DNA from: Aureispira anguillae
GTDB lineage: Bacteria > Bacteroidota > Bacteroidia > Chitinophagales > Saprospiraceae
NCBI RefSeq assembly: GCF_026000115.1
Contig: NZ_AP026867.1
Span: forward strand, 527,501 to 591,500
Direction: 5' to 3'
DNA length: 64,000 nucleotides
Of this stretch, positions 1 through 8,758 are shown piece by piece. The translations under genes and the position numbers were made by a program. The notes under the pieces were generated by a model that was given only the letters and a program-made list of their open reading frames with translations, was not told the origin of the DNA and did no database searches. Positions within the stretch are counted from its first letter, which is position 1; each line of letters begins with the position of its first letter.

Positions 1-118
1 CTTTTTGGCGATATTCTTTTAATTTAGTATTAACTTTAGGCAAGTAATCGTCTTGAGAAAGCTCAATCGTTACGATAGCATTTAGCTCATCAACATTCTC
101 ATGCGTTATTGTTGGCAT
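1..118 (-). CDS. tig: Trigger factor, N-terminal fragment (cut by window edge)
   Basis: Reading the minus strand from the ATG at 116-118 gives 39 codons starting MPTITHENVDELNAIVTIEL and continuing through DYLPKVNTKLKEYRQK into the window edge. This matches the ribosome-binding N-terminal domain of bacterial trigger factor, in which a similar start precedes the conserved FRPGK signature; that signature would lie just outside the window. Trigger factor is a ribosome-associated chaperone and peptidyl-prolyl isomerase for nascent chains. The fragment lies 105 bp downstream of tRNA-Leu on the same strand, with a hairpin between them. Only the start is visible, so the call rests on N-terminal similarity alone. 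Confidence 0.75.
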   Translation of the reverse strand, partial: MPTITHENVDELNAIVTIELSQDDYLPKVNTKLKEYRQK

Positions 119-152
119 AACTTGATTGTTAAATTTGATTTGATAAAAAGTA

Positions 153-207
153 AAAGTGCAAGCTGAGAATCATGGTGCTGGTTCAGCGATTCGGCAACTT
201 GCACTTT
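153..207 (-). terminator. Stem-loop downstream of tRNA-Leu
   Basis: A perfect 10-bp stem pairs 153-162 with 198-207 (AAAGTGCAAG / CTTGCACTTT), and an inner 5-bp stem pairs 162-166 with 183-187. On the minus strand it begins 15 nt after the tRNA 3' end and is followed by a T-rich stretch. It is probably the tRNA terminator, or a processing hairpin before tig. Confidence 0.6.
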
Positions 208-222
208 CCTTGCGTATTTTGT

Positions 223-307
223 TGGTGCGGGTGGAGGGACTCGAACCCACACACCTTGCGGCACTAGATCCTAAGTCTAGCGTGTCTACCAATTTCACCA
301 CACCCGC
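223..307 (-). tRNA. tRNA-Leu (anticodon UAG)
   Basis: The minus strand folds as an 85-nt class II tRNA. The acceptor stem GCGGGTG pairs with CACCCGC, the T arm contains GGTTCGAGTCC, and the anticodon stem CTAGA/TCTAG encloses loop CTTAGGA with anticodon TAG. A long variable arm (TGCCGCAAGGTGT) is present as expected for leucine. The 3' CCA is encoded at 223-225. The UAG anticodon reads CUA and, with wobble, other CUN codons. Confidence 0.97.
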
Positions 308-323
308 TCTATTAAATGCGATG

Positions 324-356
324 CAAATATACACACTAATAGTTGATATACGCAAA
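324..356 (-). promoter_or_regulatory. Bacteroidota-type promoter of tRNA-Leu
   Basis: On the minus strand TTTG (353-356) is followed after 21 nt by TATATTTG (324-331). This agrees with the -33 TTTG and -7 TAnnTTTG elements of the Bacteroidota housekeeping sigma factor. The -7 box ends 16 nt before the tRNA 5' end at 307. The spacing is at the long end of the usual range. Confidence 0.6.
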
Positions 357-420
357 TTTTTTGAGAAGAAAATTATATTTTTTTTTCAAGGTTTTTTTTA
401 AGTTCCTTGTTTATAGCTTT

Positions 421-1122
421 TTATAATATTCTTTTTATGGTAGTTAAATTGTGTGTGTGCTCATTTTTGTGAAAAATCCCTCTTTTTTCTAAAAAATCTA
501 TGCGTACCCAAGCAGAGGCATGTAGCACCGTATTGGGGTCTAAAATTAACCCAACATGAGTAATTTTTTGATTTTTATTTGAAAAAAAAGCAAGATCTCC
601 TTTTTTGTGCGCTCCCCACTCAATTTTTTTTCCAATGTTGACTTGTTGAGAAGCATCCCGAGGAAGCAATATATTACCCATTCTAAACGCTACTTGCATT
701 AAACCCGAACAGTCAATTCCCGCAGCAGTACGACCACCCCACAAATAGGGACTATTAACAAATTCTTGTGCTGCACGGCAAATTCGTTCGATAGGAGGGG
801 CTAAAGATGGTGCTAAATCATAAAAAGGACTTCCCATATAGAGATGTTGTTGGAGTTGGGCATCCCACTCAATCAAAGACGAATTGTAACGTTTAAATGG
901 GGTATCAAAGATCTCTTGAGAAATGTAATTGGCCTGATTTCTTGCCATCCAGCCTTGATAACCATCGTGCAAACACTCTATAAAGAGCCATTCTTTTTGC
1001 TCTTCCAAGATGGTATAAGTTTCATTGTACAACAATTGACTAACCATTTCACTGTTGTGGCTGGCTTGTGCACGTATAGGGATAATCGATAGTCTAGCCT
1101 GTCCATAGCTTGTTTTTTGCAT
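421..1122 (-). CDS. Secreted or periplasmic NlpC/P60 peptidase with SH3-like N-terminal domain
   Basis: A 233-aa protein from the ATG at 1122; an upstream in-frame extension to 1236 looks non-coding. Residues about 10-75 resemble a bacterial SH3 domain (repeated aromatic and Gly positions, ending in GYQGWM), which usually binds cell-wall peptide. The C-terminal half is an NlpC/P60 fold. It has the catalytic Cys in GIDCSG (about residue 138), the first His in HVGL (about 189), and a further His in LHAS (about 201). The expected reaction is hydrolysis of D-glutamyl-diaminopimelate links in peptidoglycan stem peptides. No clear signal peptide remains with this start, so export or the exact start is uncertain. 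It resembles Bacteroidota YkfC/Spr-like dipeptidyl peptidases. Confidence 0.8.
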   Translation of the reverse strand: MQKTSYGQARLSIIPIRAQASHNSEMVSQLLYNETYTILEEQKEWLFIECLHDGYQGWMARNQANYISQEIFDTPFKRYNSSLIEWDAQLQQHLYMGSPFYDLAPSLAPPIERICRAAQEFVNSPYLWGGRTAAGIDCSGLMQVAFRMGNILLPRDASQQVNIGKKIEWGAHKKGDLAFFSNKNQKITHVGLILDPNTVLHASAWVRIDFLEKRGIFHKNEHTHNLTTIKRIL

Positions 1123-1267
1123 AAGAATACTGTTTAGTGTAGCGAATGAAAAGAATACAAAATTAGACGATTCAATAATCAGCCGAGTATAGCAATGACC
1201 TTGGGAAAAAGTCAAAATCATTAAAATCGTATTCAAAGATGGAATGGGAGAGAATTGGGGAAAAAAA

Positions 1268-1296
1268 AGAACAAAGGGGATTTCCCCCTTTGTTCT
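1268..1296 (-). terminator. Intrinsic terminator of the 1312-3579 gene
   Basis: A perfect 12-bp stem pairs AGAACAAAGGGG (1268-1279) with CCCCTTTGTTCT (1285-1296) around a 5-nt loop. On the minus strand it is followed by about eight T residues, and it begins 15 nt after the stop of the 1312-3579 gene. Confidence 0.85.
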
Positions 1297-1311
1297 AGTA
1301 TTTTTACAAAC

Positions 1312-3579
1312 CTATTTTTTGGTTGCAGGTATTCCTTTATGCGCTTCAGGCATAATCGAAGTAATTTGGAAACCTTTAGACCATTTGGGACTATGATCGG
1401 TTACATTAACAGATAAATCTATTGTCGCATTATTTCCTGGCTGTGCTGGTGGGATGTAATCAGAAATGAGTGTCAATCTAACATTAAAAGAACCCATATC
1501 GATTCCTTTGTTGACGGTTTGCTCATCTTTGTCCATTTTGCTCTCAGAAGAACCTGTTGTAAAGGCATTTGAACTAGAGGTTTCTTTTGTATAAGCATAA
1601 CCTGCATCAACATGAAGACTAGCCTCCTGCGTAGAACTTAGGACACCAATACTTTCTGTTACAGAAATAGATCCTCCTGTAATAACATTAATACTCCCTG
1701 TATGGCTGCTAGACGACCCGTGTTCATTGGTGGTACTACTGTTGTTTTCGTGGGTAACTTCTGTACCTGTTGTTGTAGAACCTTTGTCTTTTTTGAAATT
1801 GATGTTAAATTCAAAAGGAGTAACCCATTGATCTCCCGAATTAGACTCATTTTGTGGCGCAATAGGACTGTTAGAGAACTCATAATTTCTATAGCCATTC
1901 TCAATACTATCAAGAGAAACACCTACAGGAATAGCATAAGCTTTATTTCCTGAAGCCTTAATCTGAGTAGTAACATAAGCCGTTAGCTTTGTATTATCAT
2001 TTAGATGAATTAAGACCCGTATTTTTTCGCCATTTGCTAACTTTGGCGGTACATAGATGTAGCGGTTTTTCGCATCAAAAGCCCTGTGAATTTCTTGCTC
2101 ATCAGGAAGTTTAATGGTATTAATAACCGTTTCAAATTGCTTGTTGTCCTTCTTATACAGTTTGCTGAGCTTTTTATATTGAAGGTCCAATTCCGTTCCC
2201 TTGATAACAATTTGATTAAGGGCTTCTTTCCAAACTTTAATATAATGCTCTAAAGGAGCAATTGGTGATAAGGTGTTAAAATGACTTTCGATAACTGGCA
2301 ATAAGAACGCACGATGTTCGCCAGAAAAAGAAGCTTTTAGGCTGTCGAGTACCTTTGCTTTGTAAAACCTAGTTTGGCTATTGAATTTTACGCTATCAAC
2401 CGCACTAAATACAGACTTGTACCAATCGATGTGCTTTTGAAGAAAAGCGTTTTCAAGGCTGTCTTTTCCTTCAAGAGATGCTTTGCCAATCAAGGCATCA
2501 AAGTTAGGTAAGGTTTGGTTTTTTTGCCAATTTATAAACATAGGAAGCATACCAATGGTTCTCCTATAATCCTCTTGTGTAAGTGCGGTGTTCATGGCAT
2601 CAGCACAATCGGTAATACTTACCGTATCCTTTGTTAAAGCATTAATAATTCCATTGGTTATTTTTTCTGTCAACTGAGGTTGAGCATTTCCCCATATTTT
2701 CTTAAACTGATTGATTGTTATAATCAAGATGTCCTTGGGAAGTGTTTTTTCAGCCAGTTTAGGTTTGATGTTTCCTACTTGCGAAATACAGGTGTTGTAC
2801 CACTTGGTATAGACCGAATCGAATTTTTCGAATTTTTCTTGTATTTCTTTTATCTTTTCTTTGTTGGGACCATAGTTTGGATCATTAATCGATTTCTCTA
2901 TACTATAAACTAGACTTTCTAATTTCCCAAAATCAGATAATAAATCTTTTTTATAGATCGCCTCTAGTTGTTCCTCTTCTAGATCTTCTTTAAGTTTATA
3001 GATTTTTTGATGAGTGGCATAATGATTCTTTAGAAAAGTACGACTACCACAATCATCTTGTACAATATCACTAAATATTTTAACAACGTCCTGAACAGTT
3101 TTTGCGCTGGCCACTTTCTTTAGCATAGAATCCATAATATGTTTTCCTAAAGGAGTGTACAACTGTATTTTATTTAGTTCAAAAATTAGAACATTGGTAT
3201 TTACAGTATAAGTGTCTAGTTGTTTGGTACCTAAAGCATCCTTTAGTCCCATCAATTTTTTGTGAAAACTGAGTGCGGCTTTTATAAAAGCCCCTTTTTT
3301 TATTTCAGCAATGCCCGTTACACCAGTTACGCCATCAACACTTTCTGTAGAGTTATCTGCAATTAGCGTTTCAATTTGTTCTAATAGGGCTAGTTGTTTT
3401 GCGGATAAGGTAAAGTTATTAGCTGTTAATAGTTGCTCTAATTGTATCTTTTTGTCAATTAATTGAGCTAGAATATCGTTTTGTTTTGCCGATAAAGCCA
3501 TTTGATTTATATTTTGGGTGGACCATAGATTGTTGCTCGTTATAAAGATAAAAAGCAGTATTCCAATATATAATCGCAT
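1312..3579 (-). CDS. Secreted protein with a possible aerolysin-type pore-forming C-terminal module
   Basis: A 755-aa protein with an N-terminal signal sequence (MRLYIGILLFIFITSNNLW, cleavage near residue 20). Residues 20 to about 490 are mainly charged and helical. They contain possible coiled coils (ALLEQIETL, KLKEDLEEEQLEAIYKK) and two cysteine-containing stretches (DDCGSRT, YNTCISQVG). From about 500 onward the pattern changes to beta strands. Residues about 600-690 are extremely rich in Ser, Thr, Asn and Gly with alternating polar and small residues (STTTGTEVTHENNSSTT, SGSINVITGGSISVT-like runs), followed by DMGSFNVRLTLISDYIPPA. In aerolysin/ETX-MTX2 toxins, long Ser/Thr-rich strands around an amphipathic insertion loop look like this. 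I infer, but cannot prove, a beta-pore-forming protein. It sits 42 bp downstream of the 3622-4809 gene on the same strand and is probably co-transcribed. Confidence 0.45.
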   Translation of the reverse strand: MRLYIGILLFIFITSNNLWSTQNINQMALSAKQNDILAQLIDKKIQLEQLLTANNFTLSAKQLALLEQIETLIADNSTESVDGVTGVTGIAEIKKGAFIKAALSFHKKLMGLKDALGTKQLDTYTVNTNVLIFELNKIQLYTPLGKHIMDSMLKKVASAKTVQDVVKIFSDIVQDDCGSRTFLKNHYATHQKIYKLKEDLEEEQLEAIYKKDLLSDFGKLESLVYSIEKSINDPNYGPNKEKIKEIQEKFEKFDSVYTKWYNTCISQVGNIKPKLAEKTLPKDILIITINQFKKIWGNAQPQLTEKITNGIINALTKDTVSITDCADAMNTALTQEDYRRTIGMLPMFINWQKNQTLPNFDALIGKASLEGKDSLENAFLQKHIDWYKSVFSAVDSVKFNSQTRFYKAKVLDSLKASFSGEHRAFLLPVIESHFNTLSPIAPLEHYIKVWKEALNQIVIKGTELDLQYKKLSKLYKKDNKQFETVINTIKLPDEQEIHRAFDAKNRYIYVPPKLANGEKIRVLIHLNDNTKLTAYVTTQIKASGNKAYAIPVGVSLDSIENGYRNYEFSNSPIAPQNESNSGDQWVTPFEFNINFKKDKGSTTTGTEVTHENNSSTTNEHGSSSSHTGSINVITGGSISVTESIGVLSSTQEASLHVDAGYAYTKETSSSNAFTTGSSESKMDKDEQTVNKGIDMGSFNVRLTLISDYIPPAQPGNNATIDLSVNVTDHSPKWSKGFQITSIMPEAHKGIPATKK

Positions 3580-3621
3580 CGTTTTTTATTTTATTTGATT
3601 GAATTGTTCTACTAAATTCGC

Positions 3622-4809
3622 TTAGTTAGAACTAGAGAATGCTTGAAAGAGCGCTTCCATTTCTACAAGAAGATCATCTGCCTCTTTTTTGGCCTTAGGA
3701 TTTTCTTTTGTTGACTTTAAAGCCGTTGAAAGTGCCTTTTCCAAGCTTGTTTTGAGTGCAATAGCTTCTTGCTGGTTGCTGTCGCCATTAATTTTTTGCT
3801 CTAATTCAGATAAAATTCGTCTCAATTTGGCTTCTACGATTGAACGCCCATAGTCATCTTTCGCTTTTTCATAGTCCGAAAGCGTTTGATCAAATGAATT
3901 TTTGATGGTGCTCAAAGATGCATCTTCATTAACAAGTTGAGCCTTATCTGCTTTAATTTCTTTTTGTAGTTGTTTTTTGAAAGCAAGCATATTTTTCCCC
4001 ATGGTACTGTATCGTTTTTTTAGGGAAGGATCACGCTTGGTTTTAAACTCGTCTTGCAAGGCTTTCACCCATTCGTCAACTTGGCGAAGTGCTGCTTGAT
4101 AATATTCAGCATTACGAGTTCCTTTGCTTTGGCTGTAGTCTCTATTAACAAAAGATTTGAATTGGTCGTAAATCTCAGATCCAGTTCCTTTTTCGGTATA
4201 GGATACCTTTTCATCTACTTTGCTTTCATCTCCAATAAATTGGTCGGTAGATGAAGGTGCTTGTTGTGATTGCTGTTCCTCTTTTTCAGGGGCAATAATT
4301 ACATTACTGACTTTGCGTTTGGACCAAAAGCCTGGTTCACTTTTTGAAATGGGGGCTTTTTTTAGAGAGTCTACAACGGGTTTAGGTTTTACTTGCATCC
4401 CATTTTTAGTTGGGATAAACTGAAGTATACCATTGTTATCCAGTTGTGCGATACCAAAAGAGATATTTACTTTGTCGCCAGTCTTAGCGGCAGCAACAAA
4501 TCCTTTTTTGATATTGGGTTGGGTTCCTAGGATTAAAAGACTTTCTCCTTTTGCTTCTTTGCCAAAATAATCTAAATACAGGTAATAGGGGATTGTAGCC
4601 TTTGTTTCGCCTTTTACTAGGGGAGCTTTGAGCTCTGCTAAACCAAGTTTCAAATCTTTAGTGACACTTGTTTTAAATGCTTTTAGTTTTTTTTGTTCAG
4701 CAGCAAAGGTTTTAGTAGCAGCTTTATCTTTAGGGTTTTCGGCTAACTTTGCTTGAGCGGCTTCAAAGGATTTCCAGTCAAACAGGTTAGCAATTTTAGA
4801 TTTTCTCAT
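3622..4809 (-). CDS. Unknown lysine-rich protein, mixed beta and coiled-coil
   Basis: A 395-aa protein without a signal peptide or membrane segment, very rich in Lys, Glu, Gln and Ala. Residues 1-50 and about 225-390 are predicted helical and charged (for example WVKALQDEFKTKRD and LRRILSELEQKING). Residues about 65-140 look like a small beta domain (IPYYLYLDYFGK, GDKVNISFGIAQLDNNGIL). A low-complexity linker with EEQQSQQAPSS lies near residue 180. I do not recognise a family. It is the first gene of a likely two-gene unit with the secreted, possibly pore-forming protein at 1312-3579 (42-bp spacing). A role as cytoplasmic partner or co-secreted component would be speculation. A 9-bp hairpin lies 46 bp upstream of its start. 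Confidence 0.7.
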   Translation of the reverse strand: MRKSKIANLFDWKSFEAAQAKLAENPKDKAATKTFAAEQKKLKAFKTSVTKDLKLGLAELKAPLVKGETKATIPYYLYLDYFGKEAKGESLLILGTQPNIKKGFVAAAKTGDKVNISFGIAQLDNNGILQFIPTKNGMQVKPKPVVDSLKKAPISKSEPGFWSKRKVSNVIIAPEKEEQQSQQAPSSTDQFIGDESKVDEKVSYTEKGTGSEIYDQFKSFVNRDYSQSKGTRNAEYYQAALRQVDEWVKALQDEFKTKRDPSLKKRYSTMGKNMLAFKKQLQKEIKADKAQLVNEDASLSTIKNSFDQTLSDYEKAKDDYGRSIVEAKLRRILSELEQKINGDSNQQEAIALKTSLEKALSTALKSTKENPKAKKEADDLLVEMEALFQAFSSSN

Positions 4810-5440
4810 AAATTTAGTGACTTGTTTAGTTTTATATAAAAATTATAGCTTGTTATAGACAAGCTATCTTACGTAATTCTATTAGGAATTGGCGAGAAGA
4901 AATTGGGTTGTTTGATTTGTTGTAGTTTAAGGGAGTTTTACTTTCCTTTTTTTAGAAAAAAAGAGCTGAAAACCCCATAAAACATAGTATTCGGGTATAC
5001 AATAATATATTTTTTTTTTTACAAAAAAAAGTTTTTCTGTTTAAAATCTAAGATCGTGTATGTAGCTTTTATTAATAGTTTGAAATAAAAAATAAGTTGT
5101 ATTTATATTTGTTTAGTGAGATTGCTTCTAAACGATGACATAGAACCACAAAATCGGGGAGAAGGCTGTTCCGTAATAAGGTTTGTATTTTGATAGCCCA
5201 AAAGGATATTGTAAACTGTATAGAGGATTTTAAGTAGCTATTCAGCTTCTTTTTTCAATTAGAATCATCCAATGATAAAAAAAGTTGCTGTGTCAAAATT
5301 TTACAGGAATTGTCAAATAATCAGCGTAGTTAACCTAAATGAATCGTTAAAAAATAAAAAATCACCTCTATTGCAACTTTATTTGCTTTAGTTCTGTTCT
5401 TAGTCTTTAAACTTAATTTCTAGATGAAAAAATTAGATCT
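4810..5440. other. Intergenic region, 631 bp, divergent promoters expected
   Basis: This AT-rich spacer lies between divergently transcribed genes, so it should hold both promoters. The only clear structure is a perfect hairpin at 4855-4877 (ATAGCTTGT, 5-nt loop, ACAAGCTAT) in the leader of the minus-strand gene at 4809. Long T and A runs occur around 5009-5033. I see no credible ORF or RNA gene. Confidence 0.5.
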
Positions 5441-6697
5441 ATGAGGGCGGTTGCTACAAAAGAAAAAACAACTAAAAAGATTAAGGATGTCCAATCAACT
5501 CAACCCAAAAAAATACAGTTTGTAGAATTTGTGGTTTTGATGGCAATGATGATGTCTTTGACCGCTTTGTCTATTGATGCCATGCTGCCAGCTTTATCCA
5601 TTATTGGAGATGATTTGGGCGTTCAGAATCCGAATGACAACCAATTGACGATTTCTTCTTTATTTTTAGGCTTAGCCTTTGGTCAGTTGATTTATGGCCC
5701 CATTTCAGACAGTACGGGACGAAAAACACCACTTTATGGTGGCTTGTTGATTTTTATATTGGGGAGTCTAATTTCTATTTTTTCCACCAGTTTGACGAGC
5801 ATGATTATTGGTAGAACGATTCAAGGATTTGGCTTAGCGAGCCCAAGGACGGTTAGCTTGGCCATGATAAGAGATCAATTTAAGGGGCGAGAAATGGCAA
5901 AAGTAATGTCCTTTGTGATGATGATTTTTATTCTAGTTCCTACCTTAGCACCAGGAGTTGGACAACTAATTTTATATCTTGCCGATTGGAAAGCTATTTT
6001 TATCTTTATTGGCTTTATGGCTTTGGGAATTTTAATTTGGTTTGCTACTCGTATGCACGAAACCTTAGCGGTCGAAGAACAAATTCCTTTTTCATTTAAG
6101 AGAATACAGGATTCTATTGTTGAAATTTGTACCAATAAAATCGCATTGGGGTATACCTTGACAGCAGGATTAGTTTCTAGTGCATTTATTGGTTTTTTAA
6201 ACTCTGCTCAACAGGTTTTTCAAGACCAATATAATTTAGGGACAAAATTCCCCATTTATTTTGCTGTTTTAGCCATGTCGATAGGAGTGGCTTCTTTTGT
6301 CAATGGGAAATTAGTAATGCGCTACGGTACGCAACGAATGGTCAAAACGGCTATAACAGGTTTGGTCGGAATTGCATTGTTTTTTATTGGATTAGTACCC
6401 AATTTAGAAGGAACAATGCCACTGTGGTTGACCATGGGATATTTGGTTGCTACGCTATTTTGTATAGGGATTTTATTTGGAAACTTAAATAGCATGGCGA
6501 TGGAACCTTTGGGACACATTGCTGGAATTGGTTCTGCTATTGTTGGTTCGCTGTCAACATTTATAGCGGTAGGAATTGGAACAATCATTGGCTTGCAATA
6601 CGATGGTACGCTAATCCCTATTATTTATGGGTTTGCTCTTTCAGGAGGGGCGAGTTGGCTGTTAATTTTTAGAATAGGAGCGATCAAAGGAAATTGA
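5441..6697 (+). CDS. MFS multidrug efflux transporter, Bcr/CflA type
   Basis: A 418-aa protein with a positively charged N-terminal tail of about 25 residues and 12 predicted membrane helices. The first helix carries MTALSIDAMLPALS-like residues (seen as SLTALSIDAMLPAL), typical of Bcr/CflA drug:proton antiporters of the DHA1 family. The loop between helices 2 and 3 has the MFS motif A variant GPISDSTGRKTPLYGG, and helix 4 begins IGRTIQGFGLASPRTV. The expected role is proton-driven export of small hydrophobic compounds or peptides across the inner membrane; the substrate cannot be inferred. It stands alone, and its stop is 4 bp from the stop of the convergent gene at 6702. Confidence 0.85.
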   Translation: MRAVATKEKTTKKIKDVQSTQPKKIQFVEFVVLMAMMMSLTALSIDAMLPALSIIGDDLGVQNPNDNQLTISSLFLGLAFGQLIYGPISDSTGRKTPLYGGLLIFILGSLISIFSTSLTSMIIGRTIQGFGLASPRTVSLAMIRDQFKGREMAKVMSFVMMIFILVPTLAPGVGQLILYLADWKAIFIFIGFMALGILIWFATRMHETLAVEEQIPFSFKRIQDSIVEICTNKIALGYTLTAGLVSSAFIGFLNSAQQVFQDQYNLGTKFPIYFAVLAMSIGVASFVNGKLVMRYGTQRMVKTAITGLVGIALFFIGLVPNLEGTMPLWLTMGYLVATLFCIGILFGNLNSMAMEPLGHIAGIGSAIVGSLSTFIAVGIGTIIGLQYDGTLIPIIYGFALSGGASWLLIFRIGAIKGN

Positions 6698-6701
6698 TTC
6701 G

Positions 6702-7436
6702 TTAGTGTTTTTTTAGCCACTGCTCTAAGCTTTGTTGAGTGGCATCATCTAAAACAATACCAGTAGCAGGAAGGTAATGAAATTGTTTTTGAAGGCATTT
6801 TTTAAGCTCCAAATCTGTAACGGTTATTTTCTTAAAATTTGCCACATCCCAAATTTGTAAATAGACTTGATCCTTAAAAATGCGTTTAAATTCTTCTGGA
6901 TCATCTTTATCCGCTTGATAGGTTTCATAATAGGTGCGAGTCAAAATATCTTTACTAGTATTTTGATCTAGCTGGGTTAACCAACTTTGGGTAGCCCCAT
7001 TTCCGCCTTCTGCATAATAATCGGTTGCCAACTCTATGGTTTGTATGAATTGTTGAGATTGGTGATTGTAAACTAAACCATAGATAACATTTTGTTGCAT
7101 AGCTTGGTCATACACTCTAAGGATTAAGACTTCTTGTGCTTCGGTGATGGGATAACGATAACTGGCAAAATAGGTTTTGTCTTCTGTATCTAATGTCAAA
7201 TGCTGTTCCAATAATAAAACGAGCTGAGGCTCCAATAGACTACCTTTGAAGGGATAGATACTTTGAGCGGAGTAGTTGCCTGTTTCCTGTGGACCGTCAG
7301 TGTAAACATGGAGCAAATTAAAATCTACGAGCTGGAATTTAGTTCGTAAGGAGCTGAATGGATTGGTGTTTTGGGCAACAGTGTATTGATGAGCGAGTAA
7401 GATCAATAACAGCAAAAAGGAATACTTTGTAGGCAT
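6702..7436 (-). CDS. Secreted protein of unknown function
   Basis: A 244-aa protein with a signal peptide (MPTKYSFLLLLILLAHQYTV, cleavage after VAQ). The mature part has alternating strands with many aromatic residues (YFASYRYPI, YGLVYNHQSQQF) and no recognised catalytic motif. It is probably periplasmic or on the outer-membrane side. It converges with the MFS gene with only 4 bp between stop codons and no hairpin. Upstream lies the hemB terminator, so it probably has its own promoter. I do not recognise the family. Confidence 0.75.
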   Translation of the reverse strand: MPTKYSFLLLLILLAHQYTVAQNTNPFSSLRTKFQLVDFNLLHVYTDGPQETGNYSAQSIYPFKGSLLEPQLVLLLEQHLTLDTEDKTYFASYRYPITEAQEVLILRVYDQAMQQNVIYGLVYNHQSQQFIQTIELATDYYAEGGNGATQSWLTQLDQNTSKDILTRTYYETYQADKDDPEEFKRIFKDQVYLQIWDVANFKKITVTDLELKKCLQKQFHYLPATGIVLDDATQQSLEQWLKKH

Positions 7437-7550
7437 TTGAAGGCATTTAGGTTTTTAATACCTATAAATATAACAAATAGTTAAGTATAAGACAAAATTA
7501 ATAAAATAGGTCTAAACTCAATTAAACGTTAAACCTTAGCTATAAAGAAG

Positions 7551-7598
7551 GTTGCTATGTTTTTTAGCTCCTGAGACCTTTTCTAAAAACATAGCAAC
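7551..7598 (-). terminator. Stem-loop downstream of hemB
   Basis: A perfect 14-bp stem pairs GTTGCTATGTTTTT (7551-7564) with AAAAACATAGCAAC (7585-7598) around a 20-nt loop. It begins 22 nt after the hemB stop. The GAAGTTGC-like ends resemble other palindrome ends in this window, but its position fits termination. Confidence 0.65.
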
Positions 7599-7620
7599 TT
7601 CGTACCTAAAGTGGTTCTAA

Positions 7621-8610
7621 TTATCCTTTAAAGCCTTTTCCTTGGGCAAGCATTTCGGCATAAGCCTTGGCAAAGTAAGTCAAAATAACATCTGCTCCTG
7701 CTCGTTTGATCGACATTAACATCTCAGGCATTGCCTTTTCAAAATCCAACCAACCATTTTGACAAGCAGCAATAAGCATGGCACATTCTCCACTAACATT
7801 ATAAGCTGCAATAGGGACATCACAGTTTTCTTTGAGGAGGTGAATGATATCCAAATAGGGCAAGGCAGGTTTTACCATTAGATAATCTGCTCCCTCTTGC
7901 ATGTCTAATTGTGCTTCCAACAGGGCTTCCTGCTTGTTGGCTGGGTTCATCTGATAGGTTTTTTTATCGCCTGCTTTGGGAGCAGAGTCTAAAGCATCTC
8001 TAAAAGGGCCATAAAATGCAGAGGCATATTTTGCGGTATAAGACATAATCGAAACATTATTATAACCTGCATCGTCCAAGGCTTCTCGCATAAACCCAAC
8101 TCGACCATCCATCATATCTGAAGGCCCTAAGATGTCTGCTCCTGCCTGTGCCTGTGCCACCGACATTTTGGCTAAAATGGGCAAAGTTTCATCGTTCATG
8201 ATTTGACCATTTAATACAAAACCATCATGCCCATCCGAGCTATAAGGATCCATGGCAACATCGGTCATAATACAGCATTCAGGAAATTTCTGCTTGAGGG
8301 TATAAATAGCATGCAAATAAAAATTATCTTCTGCATAGCTATAGCTCGCAACTTTGTCTTTGAGCGATTCCTCTACCGCAGGAAATAGCACAAAAGTAGT
8401 AATACCCAGTTTTAGACAAGCTTCAACTTCAGGGATCAATTGATCCAAGGACCACCTATAATTGCCAGGTAGGGAAGGAACTTCTTGTTTGATGTTTTTT
8501 CCATCGTACAAAAACAATGGATAAATAAGTTGTCCTACATGTAAGTGTGTTTCTTGTGCATGAAAGCGAACCGCAGCGCTCTTTCTATTTCTTCTTGGAC
8601 GAATATACAT
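7621..8610 (-). CDS. hemB: Porphobilinogen synthase (delta-aminolevulinic acid dehydratase)
   Basis: A 329-aa protein of normal family length. It condenses two molecules of 5-aminolevulinate to porphobilinogen in haem, sirohaem and cobalamin synthesis, in the cytoplasm. Both active-site lysines are visible: Lys194 in SYTAKYASAFYGPFRDA and Schiff-base Lys247 in YLMVKPALPYLD. The metal-site loop reads DVAMDPYSSDGHDG with Asp in place of the three zinc-binding cysteines, so this is the magnesium-type rather than the zinc-type enzyme. The N-terminal arm RPRRNRKS is typical of the octamer-forming family. It is a single gene with a terminator hairpin 22 nt downstream. Confidence 0.97.
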   Translation of the reverse strand: MYIRPRRNRKSAAVRFHAQETHLHVGQLIYPLFLYDGKNIKQEVPSLPGNYRWSLDQLIPEVEACLKLGITTFVLFPAVEESLKDKVASYSYAEDNFYLHAIYTLKQKFPECCIMTDVAMDPYSSDGHDGFVLNGQIMNDETLPILAKMSVAQAQAGADILGPSDMMDGRVGFMREALDDAGYNNVSIMSYTAKYASAFYGPFRDALDSAPKAGDKKTYQMNPANKQEALLEAQLDMQEGADYLMVKPALPYLDIIHLLKENCDVPIAAYNVSGECAMLIAACQNGWLDFEKAMPEMLMSIKRAGADVILTYFAKAYAEMLAQGKGFKG

Positions 8611-8758
8611 AATGTATTGATCTGATTTTTAAGTGCGTGTACTTATTTAGATTAAGAATAATACCTAATTCTAGCTATTATTACCAAAGCAAACTTACAA
8701 TTTTTCTAAATGCAATTGAGCATTCAAGAATCAAAATCAAGTCAAAAAATCAATTTGC

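Noticed and set aside
170-401. ORFs on both strands over the tRNA-Leu region
   Set aside because: They are by-products of the tRNA and its hairpins; the 85-nt tRNA explains the sequence.
1123-1236. N-terminal extension of the NlpC/P60 protein
   Set aside because: The extra 38 residues do not resemble a signal peptide, and the start at 1122 fits the domain better.
7551-7598. GAAGTTGC-ended palindrome after hemB as a mobile element
   Set aside because: Ends are partly like the 22209 element, but length, position 22 nt after a stop and lack of flanking duplication fit a terminator better.
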